Source of the DNA: Dyadobacter sp. CY356
GTDB taxonomy: Bacteria > Bacteroidota > Bacteroidia > Cytophagales > Spirosomataceae
Direction of reading: 5' to 3'
DNA: 64,000 bases
Assembly (NCBI RefSeq): GCF_021440195.1
Contig: NZ_JAJTSZ010000001.1
Span: 558,001 to 622,000, forward strand
Shown: one piece after another, positions 26,244 through 34,007 of the stretch
Layout: every line of letters begins with the position of its first letter
How positions within the stretch are numbered: the first letter of the stretch is position 1
Translations under genes and position numbers: made by a program
The notes under the pieces: generated by a model
The model's input: only the letters and a program-made list of their open reading frames with translations
Told to the model about the DNA's origin: nothing
Database searches by the model: none

Positions 26244-26271
26244 AAAAAGCCAGCGACGAGCTGGCTTTTTT
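26244..26271. terminator. Bidirectional intrinsic terminator
   Basis: A perfect AAAAAGCCAGC / GCTGGCTTTTT stem with a GACGA loop lies between the convergent kinase and L,D-transpeptidase genes. A- and T-runs on both sides let it work in both directions. Confidence 0.9.
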
Positions 26272-26277
26272 ATTGAC

Positions 26278-27909
26278 TTAAAGAATATCATTTTTGCTGA
26301 AAAGCCGTTCGGCCATTTTCTTATCATGACCGTAAATATCGTTTCTGAAATTCAGGTTTCCATTTTGATCAACCCAGGTTGTGAAATAGCCGATAAATAC
26401 CGGAATTTCATTTTTTCCGCGTAACCTCACATATTTTTCCTTACCCAGATTCATTGCAGCTGTAATTTTCTCTTCCGTCCAGGTACTGTCTTTCCTTAAC
26501 AGAAATTCGGCCAGTTTTTTAGGTTCTGAAAGTCGTATACAGCCATGACTGAAAGCTCTGCTGGATTCTCCAAAAAGATTTTTGGAGGGCGTATCATGCA
26601 GGTAAATATTGTAACTATTTGGGAATAGAAATTTTACTAGTCCTAGTGAGTTTTTTGGCCCGGGTTTTTGTCTTACAGAGCCGCCGCTCCATTCCATATT
26701 ATGTTTTGCCAGATAATTGGAATTCTTTTTGATGCCAGGAAGAATTTCCTTTTTCAAAATACTGGTCGGAACATTCCAGTAAGGACTAAAAACGATTTGA
26801 TTTAGTGTTCCTGAGAAAATTACTGTATTATGCGCTTCCGAACCGACAACCACGTTCATATCAAAAAGTAATTTACCCTCTTCATAAACATGCAATTTGT
26901 ATTCCGGGATGTTAACGAGCAGATAGTCCGTTGCAGGTTGTGCCGGGATCCATCTGATTCGCTCCATATTGATCAGTATTTGTTGAATGCGGTCCTGAAT
27001 CGGGATATTAATTTCTCTGAAAAAGGCCGTACCTAATTGTCCATCCTGTTTCAGTCCGAAACGCATCTGAAAATGTTTGACAGCACTTACCAGAGCAGTA
27101 TCCAAAACTGCCGAAGAATCAGCAACAGCCAGATCTCCGAATACAAATAAACGTCTTTTTATTTCAGGAATATCCTCATAGCTTTTTCCTTTCTTATATT
27201 TCTTTTCCGGTGCCGTTAATGTTTGCCACTGTTCATCCTTATTGATCTGGTAATAACTTAACAGTTTCTCTTTCATTAAGTTATACTGCCGGTTGACGGG
27301 CTCATAGGCAGCTACATTTTCCCCTTTATTTTTTAACAGCGAATCCAGAAAACCCTCCGTATTGATTTTTTTTCTGGGTATATACCAGTCAAGTTCCTGC
27401 GTATTGATCTGGTGATCTCCCGTGTAAGCACGACTGGAATATTTGAAAAATTGTTCGGTCAGTAATAGCTCTGTATTGACCACGAAAGTGTCTTTTGGGT
27501 TGACCGTTTTTAGTTGTTTTAAAGAATCAACTCTTGAAACCAGTCCTGGATTGTAAATGGAGCTGTCGCTGGAATAATGGATATAATCATTTTGCATACC
27601 CAAAAAGGTAGTCGCAAAATCGGCAAGTCCGTCATGAAAAAACCAGGCAAACTGATAGTTTCTATGATTGTAAAAGCTTTGTATTTGTGATGAGATACTA
27701 TCGTTTTGTGAAGATCTCAAAAATCTGGTCAACTCGGTACTGTCAACGAATAATTCAGTAAAGGAATTTTTTACCGTTATGGTCGTGTCGCGCACGGCGA
27801 CAGCAGGCACTTTTTTCTCAGTTTTTGAACATGAAGAAAACAGGATACCTGCCAGTAAAAAGGAGCAAAGATATCCAAAAGCGTGTGTTTTTAGGTTTTT
27901 AGCAATCAT
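26278..27909 (-). CDS. Murein L,D-transpeptidase (YcbB/LdtD type), lipoprotein
   Basis: A 543-residue envelope enzyme that forms 3-3 cross-links in peptidoglycan. A lipobox (FSSC) is near residue 27. The middle part has a scaffold domain, then a peptidoglycan-binding helix set (AVKHFQMRFGLKQDGQLGTA) and the YkuD catalytic domain with YNIYLHDTP and SHGCIRLSEP, catalytic Cys457. This arrangement is that of the long LdtD/YcbB enzymes. Its ATG overlaps the stop of the upstream membrane HTH gene (27906-27909, ATGA), so the two are coupled, which links the enzyme to that regulator. Confidence 0.92.
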   Translation of the reverse strand: MIAKNLKTHAFGYLCSFLLAGILFSSCSKTEKKVPAVAVRDTTITVKNSFTELFVDSTELTRFLRSSQNDSISSQIQSFYNHRNYQFAWFFHDGLADFATTFLGMQNDYIHYSSDSSIYNPGLVSRVDSLKQLKTVNPKDTFVVNTELLLTEQFFKYSSRAYTGDHQINTQELDWYIPRKKINTEGFLDSLLKNKGENVAAYEPVNRQYNLMKEKLLSYYQINKDEQWQTLTAPEKKYKKGKSYEDIPEIKRRLFVFGDLAVADSSAVLDTALVSAVKHFQMRFGLKQDGQLGTAFFREINIPIQDRIQQILINMERIRWIPAQPATDYLLVNIPEYKLHVYEEGKLLFDMNVVVGSEAHNTVIFSGTLNQIVFSPYWNVPTSILKKEILPGIKKNSNYLAKHNMEWSGGSVRQKPGPKNSLGLVKFLFPNSYNIYLHDTPSKNLFGESSRAFSHGCIRLSEPKKLAEFLLRKDSTWTEEKITAAMNLGKEKYVRLRGKNEIPVFIGYFTTWVDQNGNLNFRNDIYGHDKKMAERLFSKNDIL

Positions 27910-29195
27910 TTATCTGATAGAATTATTTTGTTATTAAAAGCCTCGAAAATCATTTTTTCACCATTACTCAAACTTACATTTTTGACAGCACCCGTGCCCT
28001 GAAATGTGTAAGATATACCGACAATTTTTATTTCCCGCTTCGGTATCGGATATTCAGCGGCAAGGGTATCATTGACGAAATATTGAATTTTATTTCCACT
28101 ATTCTTGCAGGATATATGATTCCAAACGGTGAAATCTACACCAAAAGCGGATAAATCGGCTTTTTTCCCTGATATATAATTGTCGATACTCAACATATTT
28201 AATTCAGAAACACATCCTTTGGCAGAAAGTGAAATCACAATTGGAATATCATCCGTTAGCAAAGTTATGGCCGCCAGCTGACAAGCCGCAGCACCTTCCC
28301 GGTACTCATTCTTTACTTCGGTACTAAAAGAAAAGTTTTTCACCGAAACCGGATCAAAGTTTCCAACATTGAAATAATGAATGTAGGTCGGGTCTGGCTG
28401 CATGGAAATGTTTTTTTCTGAAATAACAGAAACAGGCAGCCGCATAACATCTGGTCTGAGAAATTCAGAATCTTTAAGATAAACAGGAACTGGTTTTTTT
28501 ACATCAATTGTTCCAAGCCATCCTTTTGTCGGAATTAGTAATTTATGCTCTTTGACAATCTTTTCCCCTACAATCAGTTTGGCAATATAGAAGCCTGGTT
28601 CGTAATAAATGGAGGTATATTTATCAAGTTTTTTATCAACCAGCGTCCGTTTTCTACTGTCCCAGGATTGTTGGATAAAAACAGAATCAGTCGGAGAATC
28701 AGCAGCGTTATAAGTAAAAATGACAGAATTCGGAATCTCGCGTGTGATAGGCTGACTACTAAAAGTATAAGTTGCATTTTTTGGCTGTCTGATTTTTTGA
28801 AATGCCAGAATACCGATCAATCCAATAATCAGAACCACTCCTGAAATCCAGGCAATTTTTTTAGAAGGTATACTGATTTTGTATTTTTTCTCCTGCGATA
28901 TTGGCTGAGGATTTTCATTCAAAACTTTATTATGTTTAACAAAACCTCGCCAATCCTGAAAGCCCGCAAACCTGGCCAGCGTATTTAAAGTCGTCACACT
29001 GGGCAAATGATTATACTCAACACGTCCCCAAATTCTGCGAAGCGTACTTACGCTCAGTGAAACGCCCGTTTCATCAAGAATCAGCTGATTAAGATTTTCG
29101 AAATCTGTGCTTTGCCAATTTTCGCTTGTTCCCCAATCAAGCTTATGCTCAATGATCTTCTTACATCTCAGTAATTCACTTACATCGGATAACAT
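27906..29195 (-). CDS. Membrane-anchored HTH-like protein with extracytoplasmic beta-rich domain
   Basis: A 429-residue protein. Residues 1-90 resemble a small helix-turn-helix domain (GVSLSVSTLRRIWGRVEYN, then LPSVTTLNTLARFAGFQDW), one membrane helix follows (IAWISGVVLIIGLIGILAF, about 113-132), and the last 290 residues form a beta-rich periplasmic domain that may be concanavalin-like. This layout, DNA-binding part inside and sensor outside, suggests a one-component envelope sensor, though DNA binding is inferred. It is coupled to the L,D-transpeptidase by a 4-base overlap, so it may sense cell-wall state. A palindrome (29255-29268) lies 59 bases from its start. Confidence 0.7.
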   Translation of the reverse strand: MLSDVSELLRCKKIIEHKLDWGTSENWQSTDFENLNQLILDETGVSLSVSTLRRIWGRVEYNHLPSVTTLNTLARFAGFQDWRGFVKHNKVLNENPQPISQEKKYKISIPSKKIAWISGVVLIIGLIGILAFQKIRQPKNATYTFSSQPITREIPNSVIFTYNAADSPTDSVFIQQSWDSRKRTLVDKKLDKYTSIYYEPGFYIAKLIVGEKIVKEHKLLIPTKGWLGTIDVKKPVPVYLKDSEFLRPDVMRLPVSVISEKNISMQPDPTYIHYFNVGNFDPVSVKNFSFSTEVKNEYREGAAACQLAAITLLTDDIPIVISLSAKGCVSELNMLSIDNYISGKKADLSAFGVDFTVWNHISCKNSGNKIQYFVNDTLAAEYPIPKREIKIVGISYTFQGTGAVKNVSLSNGEKMIFEAFNNKIILSDK

Positions 29196-29254
29196 TGATA
29201 ATCAGTATGGTATAACTTGAAAAAACTTGATCTCGGTTTGAACAGCTTAAAAAT

Positions 29255-29273
29255 GTAAGTTCACTTACGTTTG
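29255..29273 (+). promoter_or_regulatory. GTAAGT-TC-ACTTAC palindrome overlapping a -7-like box
   Basis: A perfect 6-bp inverted repeat with a 2-nt centre (29255-29268) overlaps TACGTTTG (29266-29273), a match to the -7 consensus TAnnTTTG. It lies between the divergent HTH-membrane gene and the beta-helix gene, so it could be an operator. A TTTG sits 25 nt upstream, longer than the usual 19-21. Confidence 0.35.
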
Positions 29274-29333
29274 TGCTGCAAGCTTGCGCTTCCTGTTGAA
29301 CCTCTTTTTTATCAATTAACAAATATTTTAAGT

Positions 29334-30359
29334 ATGAACAAAGTAACTTTTTTGGCAGCCATTCTGCTGCTTTTGTTTATTCAGAATGTGCATGCGCAAA
29401 CGATCTATGTTGATCCGGCGAACGGTAATGATTCAGCCAGCGGGACAGTGCAGGGGCCTTTGGCAAGTATTCAAAAAGCCTTGTCTTTGGCAGGAAGTTT
29501 TACTGGAAAAGAAACTGTTCATATTAAGTTATTGCCGGGATTATATCTTCTGAAAGATAAGGTTATTGTAGAAACAAAACGTAGTGAACCTTCCTGGCTT
29601 ATCGTCGAAGCCGCAGTTATGCCAGATGATGCTGATTGGGAACCGACGAAAATGCCCGTCGTCCAATCAATTTCTGCCAATAATTCCCTAACGCAATTTC
29701 CGCATAGCACCGGATTTTTAATCGCTTCAAATAATGCTGCACTCAAAGGGCTGAAATTTATCGGCAATGCGAATCCGGAAGTAAAATATTATTATCCGGT
29801 CAACAGGGAAAATGAAAATCTGAAAGGACTGGATATTTCTCAATGTTATTTCATTGGAGAACGAAATTCGGAACCAATTCAGGGAAGTATTTGGGCGCAG
29901 GGAGCCGGAATACATGTGGATCACTGTATTTTTTATAATTGTAAAAATGCGCTGCTTTTATTCAAATCCATCAGTGATTTTTCGTTTACCCATTCAATTA
30001 TTTATGGAGCTTATGAGGCTGCGGTATGGTTTGGGCCGTTTGATTCTGATTTTATTTTCAAAAACAATATCATTTCAAATTGCACCTATTTCTGGCTGAG
30101 GGCTGAAAATACATTTCCAAAATACACTTTCAGTAATTCCCTGATTACCGGCAATAATGCATTTATGGGCTATTATGCCAAAAATGGCTCTGTTCCTGCC
30201 GAAAGAAATGAGCATACAGAAAATCAGATTCAGAAATCCGGCCAGTTGATTTTAAGTGAAGTGAAAACAAACGGTTTGCCAAAAGATTATTTGAATCCGA
30301 CAAAAGAATCTGCCGGCAGTGCGTTAGGTGCCGGAATTTTTATCAATCCCAAAAACTAA
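29334..30359 (+). CDS. Secreted right-handed beta-helix protein
   Basis: A protein of about 341 residues with a signal peptide ending VHA-QT. The mature start IYVDPANGNDSASGTVQGPLASIQKAL is the usual opening of parallel beta-helix carbohydrate-active proteins, and the following repeats (LKGLDISQCYFIGE, GIHVDHCIFYNCKNALLL, FSFTHSIIYGAYEAAVWFG, FIFKNNIISNCTYFWLRAE) are beta-helix coils. The fold fits polysaccharide lyases or hydrolases, but I see no diagnostic catalytic motif, so the activity is open. The ATG at 29334 gives the signal peptide; earlier in-frame starts are not supported. The next gene, 52 nt downstream, is another secreted carbohydrate-related protein. Confidence 0.75.
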   Translation: MNKVTFLAAILLLLFIQNVHAQTIYVDPANGNDSASGTVQGPLASIQKALSLAGSFTGKETVHIKLLPGLYLLKDKVIVETKRSEPSWLIVEAAVMPDDADWEPTKMPVVQSISANNSLTQFPHSTGFLIASNNAALKGLKFIGNANPEVKYYYPVNRENENLKGLDISQCYFIGERNSEPIQGSIWAQGAGIHVDHCIFYNCKNALLLFKSISDFSFTHSIIYGAYEAAVWFGPFDSDFIFKNNIISNCTYFWLRAENTFPKYTFSNSLITGNNAFMGYYAKNGSVPAERNEHTENQIQKSGQLILSEVKTNGLPKDYLNPTKESAGSALGAGIFINPKN

Positions 30360-30411
30360 TCTTTAAGATTTATTCCCTTCAAATCATTCATAAAATCCAA
30401 ATCGCATAGTC

Positions 30412-31560
30412 ATGAAAAATTTATTTATAATCATTTTCAGCATTTTGTCTCTGGCTGTTTCTGCGCAGAAAAAAGAAAAGAAGAAGATATCAGAATCCGG
30501 TCATGCAAATCATAGCATTCCGTTAATTGCCGGGAATTGGGAGTTTCAAAGCGGAAAAGTACAGTTTGATACTTATGATTCCAGGCCTGCAATGAAAATT
30601 TTAGCCAATGCAGGAACGGTGGTTTTAAATGATAACAGTTTTGTAAATGGTACGATAGAATATGATTTTATTCCGGTTGACCCAATGTTTGCCTCGCTCT
30701 ATTTTCACTGCCAGGACAAAATGGAAAACGAATGTTTCTATTTTAGAACAGATGCCCATGAGGACTCAACGGCAATGGACCTCGTTCAGTACGCTCCACA
30801 TGTTTCAGGTGTTAATCTTTGGGATTTACTCGGGCAATATCAGGGAAATGGTTATTTAAAAAAAACAGCTTGGAATCATGTTAAAGTTGTTGTTTCCGGG
30901 ATGCAGATGCGTGCTTATCTGAATGATATGCAACGGCCGGTTTTAGAAATTCCGAGACTCGAAGGTAATACGTCAAAGGGGCTAATTGCATTTGATGGAG
31001 AATCGATCATTTCAAATCTGGTTATAAAAACAAACGAAACCGAAGGTTTACCTGCCGTATCCGGCGTGGATCTGACGGCGCATGATCCAAGATATTTGCG
31101 AAACTGGCAAGTCAGTGAACCATTTGAAACCCCGGCAAACATAGATTTCGGCGCTGATTTCATTCCGAAAGAAGATCAGAAATGGGAAACCATAACAGCC
31201 GAAAGAATGGGGTTGATCAATCTGACCCGGAAATTTGGAGGTAATGAAAAACGAAGGATGGTTTGGTTGAAGCTGAATATTGATTCAAAATCAACTCAAA
31301 AGAAAATAATGGATCTAGGTTTTAGTGATGAAGTTTGGGTTATGTTAAATGGCCGTTTTCTTTACACAGATAAAAATTCGTACGGAAGGCCAATGATGAA
31401 ATTTCCTTTTGGACGATGTTCAATTGAAAATACCAGATTTTCAATCCCGTTAAAAGCGGGTAAAAATGAAATACTTATGGCCGTTGCCAACGATTTTTTT
31501 GGTTGGGGTATTGTCGCAAGGCTGGAAGATATGAAAGGAATAACCATAGAAAATAGATAA
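30412..31560 (+). CDS. Secreted two-domain protein, DUF1080-like plus beta-sandwich
   Basis: A 382-residue exported protein (signal about 1-18, ending VSAQ). Residues about 35-205 look like the concanavalin-fold domain of the DUF1080/3-keto-disaccharide hydrolase group (GNWEFQSGKVQFD, FVNGTIEYDFIPV, ASLYFHCQD, AWNHVKVVVSG, GLIAFDGESIISNLVIK). The last 150 residues, from WETITAERMGLINLTRKFG to IVARLEDMKGI, look like a galactose-binding-like sandwich. It is probably co-transcribed with the beta-helix gene. Enzyme activity is not certain; it may only bind glycans. A strong hairpin follows. Confidence 0.65.
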   Translation: MKNLFIIIFSILSLAVSAQKKEKKKISESGHANHSIPLIAGNWEFQSGKVQFDTYDSRPAMKILANAGTVVLNDNSFVNGTIEYDFIPVDPMFASLYFHCQDKMENECFYFRTDAHEDSTAMDLVQYAPHVSGVNLWDLLGQYQGNGYLKKTAWNHVKVVVSGMQMRAYLNDMQRPVLEIPRLEGNTSKGLIAFDGESIISNLVIKTNETEGLPAVSGVDLTAHDPRYLRNWQVSEPFETPANIDFGADFIPKEDQKWETITAERMGLINLTRKFGGNEKRRMVWLKLNIDSKSTQKKIMDLGFSDEVWVMLNGRFLYTDKNSYGRPMMKFPFGRCSIENTRFSIPLKAGKNEILMAVANDFFGWGIVARLEDMKGITIENR

Positions 31561-31587
31561 CGGAGATTCCGGTACGAGCCATTTTTT

Positions 31588-31631
31588 GTCGTTATATGAT
31601 CAAAAGATAAAATCTTTAATCATATAACGAC
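31588..31631 (+). terminator. 13-bp stem-loop, probable terminator
   Basis: Perfect inverted repeat GTCGTTATATGAT / ATCATATAACGAC with an 18-nt loop, followed by TTCTTCGTT and preceded by ATTTTTT. The T-tract is weak, so this may end transcription or stabilise the 3' end of the upstream mRNA. Confidence 0.55.
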
Positions 31632-31723
31632 TTCTTCGTTGAGGCAGATTAATTATATACCGGTTTAACAAGACGTTCTGGTATAATTATTTGTTATAAC
31701 ATCAGGTTCGATAAAACAAAAAT

Positions 31724-32473
31724 ATGGGATTGTACGATAGTAAGATTGTAGTGGTTACGGGTGCGGGGAAGGGTATTGGGAAAAATATCGCCACAGCCTA
31801 TGCCAAAGAAGGTGCAAGATTGGCTTTGTTTGACAGAGATGCAGAGAATTTGTTAAAAACAGAAAAGCTGATCCGCGAACTGGGGGGAGAAGTTTTTAGG
31901 CAGATTGTGGATCTGACCTTACCGGGTGACATTGTTAATGCGATGGTTAAGGTCAAAGAAATTTATGGGGAGATCAATATTTTAATAAATAATGCGGGAC
32001 TGGGGCGAAGCAAATCACCATACGAACTGGATCTCGACGACTGGGATTATGTTCTTAATACGAATCTCCGTGGCACTTTCTTATGCAGTCGTGAAGCAGC
32101 CAAGGTAATGCGTGGAAATGGGGGCGGTTCTATCATTAATCTTGCATCCACACGGGCACTTATGTCCGAGCCTGATACGGAAGCTTATGCGGCATCCAAA
32201 GGTGGCATCCTGGCACTTACACATGCAATGGCAATTTCGCTAGGGAAAGATAAAATTATGGTCAATGCGATCAGTCCGGGATGGATAGAAACCGGCGATT
32301 ATTCAGCTTTGAAAGTATCAGATCACGAACAGCATCCGGCGGGCAGAGTTGGTAAGCCGGAAGACATTTCCCGAGCCTGTTTATTTTTAACAAATCCTGA
32401 AAATAATTTTATAACAGGAGCCAATTTTGTGATAGATGGGGGTATGACAAGGAAAATGATCTACGAAGAATAG
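31724..32473 (+). CDS. SDR-family NAD(P)-dependent oxidoreductase
   Basis: A 249-residue classical short-chain dehydrogenase. The cofactor motif TGAGKGIG (12-19), NNAG (89-92), and the catalytic set N114, S142, Y155 and K159 are all present; FVIDGGMTRKM closes the fold. Asp37 after the second strand (ALFDRD) favours NAD over NADP. Relatives act as 3-oxoacyl-ACP reductases or sugar/polyol dehydrogenases, and the substrate cannot be read from sequence. It stands alone; an inverted repeat TATACC/GGTATA (31656-31685) lies just upstream and may be regulatory. Confidence 0.9.
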   Translation: MGLYDSKIVVVTGAGKGIGKNIATAYAKEGARLALFDRDAENLLKTEKLIRELGGEVFRQIVDLTLPGDIVNAMVKVKEIYGEINILINNAGLGRSKSPYELDLDDWDYVLNTNLRGTFLCSREAAKVMRGNGGGSIINLASTRALMSEPDTEAYAASKGGILALTHAMAISLGKDKIMVNAISPGWIETGDYSALKVSDHEQHPAGRVGKPEDISRACLFLTNPENNFITGANFVIDGGMTRKMIYEE

Positions 32474-32569
32474 ATTTTCAGTTCAGTTATCCACATTGGT
32501 TGACGTATATAGTTTGTGGAAATAAAATTTAGAGAAGTGCCATGAGGAGCTGGAAACGGCATAATTTGT

Positions 32570-32612
32570 CTTTAAAAGAAAAACACGCAGGTTTCAAAAT
32601 GAACCCGCGTGT
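32570..32612 (-). terminator. Minus-strand intrinsic terminator downstream of tRNA-like RNA
   Basis: Read on the minus strand, ACACGCGGGTT pairs with AACCTGCGTGT (one mismatch, loop CATTTTG) and is followed by TTTTTCTTTT. No protein gene on the minus strand ends here, so it most likely ends transcription of the tRNA-like RNA 76 nt upstream. Confidence 0.7.
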
Positions 32613-32687
32613 CAAATTACACTTCATCAACAAACTAAAAACCAAATAAAACTACTACGAAAATATTCGCTTGTCAAGTTTTTTTTG

Positions 32688-32849
32688 CTGTAGGAGGGGG
32701 ATTCGAACCACCCACGGTGCGGTTAGCCGCGATACAAAATACTGTTGGTGGTCCACCCCAGTCGACTCTCGTCGGCATTATACCGTGTTTATCCCTGATT
32801 CACCACCCCCGAGACAGGAGGGCATGGCTGCCAATTTCATCACCCTACA
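32688..32849 (-). ncRNA. tRNA-like RNA with GUC anticodon loop and about 93-nt variable region
   Basis: The ends form a 7-bp acceptor stem (TGTAGGG with TCCTACA, last pair G-U). A D-arm (ATG / CAT with AAATTGGCAGC loop, as in long-arm tRNA-Leu), an anticodon arm (CCCTC-CTGTCTC-GGGGG; anticodon GUC at 32813-32815) and a T-arm (GGTGG-TTCGAAT-CCCCC, one T-C mismatch) follow in tRNA order. Between the anticodon and T arms lie about 93 nt with a CGAC-GAGA-GTCG GNRA hairpin (32763-32774), GCGG-CTAA-CCGC (32719-32730) and a possible TGGTG/CACCA closing pair. CCA is not encoded, as in the tRNA-Ala nearby. G34-U35-C36, C38, G73 and G2-C71 are known AspRS identity elements in E. coli. A TTTG (32879-32882) lies about 33 nt upstream of the 5' end. 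Confidence 0.65.
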
Positions 32850-33026
32850 ATGTGATATTTTGTGTATTCCAAATCTTTCAAATAAATTGTCAGTACCGGA
32901 ACCACACTGCAAAAGTACGCGGTAAAATTTTAAATATAAAATATTTGCATAAAAAAATCGAAAAATTTACGATATTTTTATAAATTGCTTAAATAACTTG
33001 CGAATCCTTCAATAAAAAACCCTTAA

Positions 33027-33497
33027 ATGCAAAAATATTCAGATATAGACAGTACTGATTTGAGAATTCTTTCACTACTGATTGAGAATGCTGCACTTCC
33101 CTATACGGAGATTGGAAAACGGGTATTTGTGTCCGGTGGTACAGTTCATGTGCGAATGAAGAAAATGGAACAGCTTGGTATTGTGAAAGGTTCACAGCTA
33201 CTGATAGACCCTACAAAACTAGGCTGGGATATCAGTGCTTTTCTGGGTGTTTATCTGGATAAAAGTTCTTTATATGAGCAGGTTGCATCGGAATTGGAAC
33301 GTATTCCGGAAGTGGTTAATATACATTATACCACAGGGATTTACAGCATTTTTGTGAAAATCGTATGCCGGGATACCGGGCATTTAAGAGAGATCCTGCA
33401 CGATAAAATTCAAAAAGTAAACGGTATTCAAAGAACTGAAACCTTTATTTCTCTGGAAGAGCGCATCAACCGGTCTATACCACTTACGGATGAATAG
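33027..33497 (+). CDS. Lrp/AsnC-family transcriptional regulator
   Basis: A 156-residue regulator. The N-terminal winged-helix domain is seen in DSTDLRILSLLIENAALPYT through VSGGTVHVRMKKMEQLGIV (about 7-55), and the C-terminal RAM ligand-binding domain spans about 70-145 (FLGVYLDKSS, VVNIHYTTGIYSIFVKIVC, VNGIQRTETFISL). These proteins form octamers and sense amino acids or related small molecules. It is monocistronic, next to the tRNA-like RNA on the opposite strand and 98 nt before a PadR gene. Target genes are not evident. Confidence 0.92.
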   Translation: MQKYSDIDSTDLRILSLLIENAALPYTEIGKRVFVSGGTVHVRMKKMEQLGIVKGSQLLIDPTKLGWDISAFLGVYLDKSSLYEQVASELERIPEVVNIHYTTGIYSIFVKIVCRDTGHLREILHDKIQKVNGIQRTETFISLEERINRSIPLTDE

Positions 33498-33547
33498 ACG
33501 TTAAAATTGAAAAATTTCAAAAATTCATCTAAATAATAATTTTACTA

Positions 33548-33577
33548 TTGTATATATAAAAAACTTATATATATTTG
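33548..33577 (+). promoter_or_regulatory. padR promoter with overlapping operator palindrome
   Basis: TTG (33548-33550), a 19-nt spacer and TATATTTG (33570-33577) match the Bacteroidota -33/-7 promoter form. A perfect 9-bp inverted repeat TATATATAA-AAAAC-TTATATATA (33551-33573) fills the spacer and touches the -7 box. PadR proteins often bind such AT-rich dyads in their own promoter, so autoregulation is likely. Confidence 0.65.
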
Positions 33578-33595
33578 TTAGGTAAAAACAACATT

Positions 33596-33949
33596 ATGGA
33601 TACGAACACAACAAGTAACGAATACGTACGCGGTACACTGAAAACCATCGTTTTGAATTTGCTGGCGGAGCAAAAACGTATGTACGGTTATGAAATTACC
33701 CAGGAGGTTAAGGAAAGGACAGGAGGGGCGATTGCACTTACTTTTGGCGCGCTGTATCCGGTTCTGCACAAATTGGAACAGGACGGTTTTTTAGTAACTG
33801 AATCGGTTGAAGTTGATGGAAGGCTGAGGAAATACTATTCGCTTACAACGCCGGGAAGTGAAGCGGCACGTACCAAAACGGATGATCTTGAACGCTTTGT
33901 GGATGCGATCCGTTTATTACTAGCGCCTAAAAGTTTGGCGACAGAATAA
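33596..33949 (+). CDS. PadR-family transcriptional regulator
   Basis: A 117-residue winged-helix repressor: LKTIVLNLLAEQKRMYGYEI (helices 1-2), ALTFGALYPVLHKLEQDGFL (recognition helix and turn) and RKYYSLTTPGSEAA (wing), then one C-terminal dimerisation helix. The ATG at 33596 is preferred to a TTG at 33575 because the promoter -7 box ends at 33577. The next gene, 58 nt downstream, encodes a TonB with an N-terminal cytoplasmic prefix. In Cytophagales, PadR genes often sit before proteins with such a prefix, so regulator and TonB probably form one operon. Confidence 0.9.
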   Translation: MDTNTTSNEYVRGTLKTIVLNLLAEQKRMYGYEITQEVKERTGGAIALTFGALYPVLHKLEQDGFLVTESVEVDGRLRKYYSLTTPGSEAARTKTDDLERFVDAIRLLLAPKSLATE

Positions 33950-34007
33950 TTTTATCCATTGGTTAATTGTTTTCCCAGGACCTGTAATACCCTAAATTTC
34001 TTTACAG

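Larger units (their letters stand above)
32474..33026. other. 553-nt intergenic region holding a structured RNA
   Basis: No convincing protein gene lies here. On the minus strand it contains a tRNA-like RNA (32688-32849) and its terminator (32570-32612), both listed separately. Open frames that cross the RNA on the plus strand (for example 32671-32925) are by-products of its GC-rich arms. The last part (32900-33026) is AT-rich and should hold the Lrp gene promoter; I see no perfect consensus. Confidence 0.6.

Noticed and set aside
32688-32849. tmRNA
   Set aside because: The T-arm motif GGTTCGAATCC looks similar, but there is a true D-arm and a 7-nt anticodon loop, no tag-peptide frame, and the length is under half that of a tmRNA.
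32671-32925. Plus-strand open frame of 84 codons across the tRNA-like RNA
   Set aside because: It coincides with the GC-rich arms of the minus-strand RNA, has no ribosome site and resembles no protein fold.
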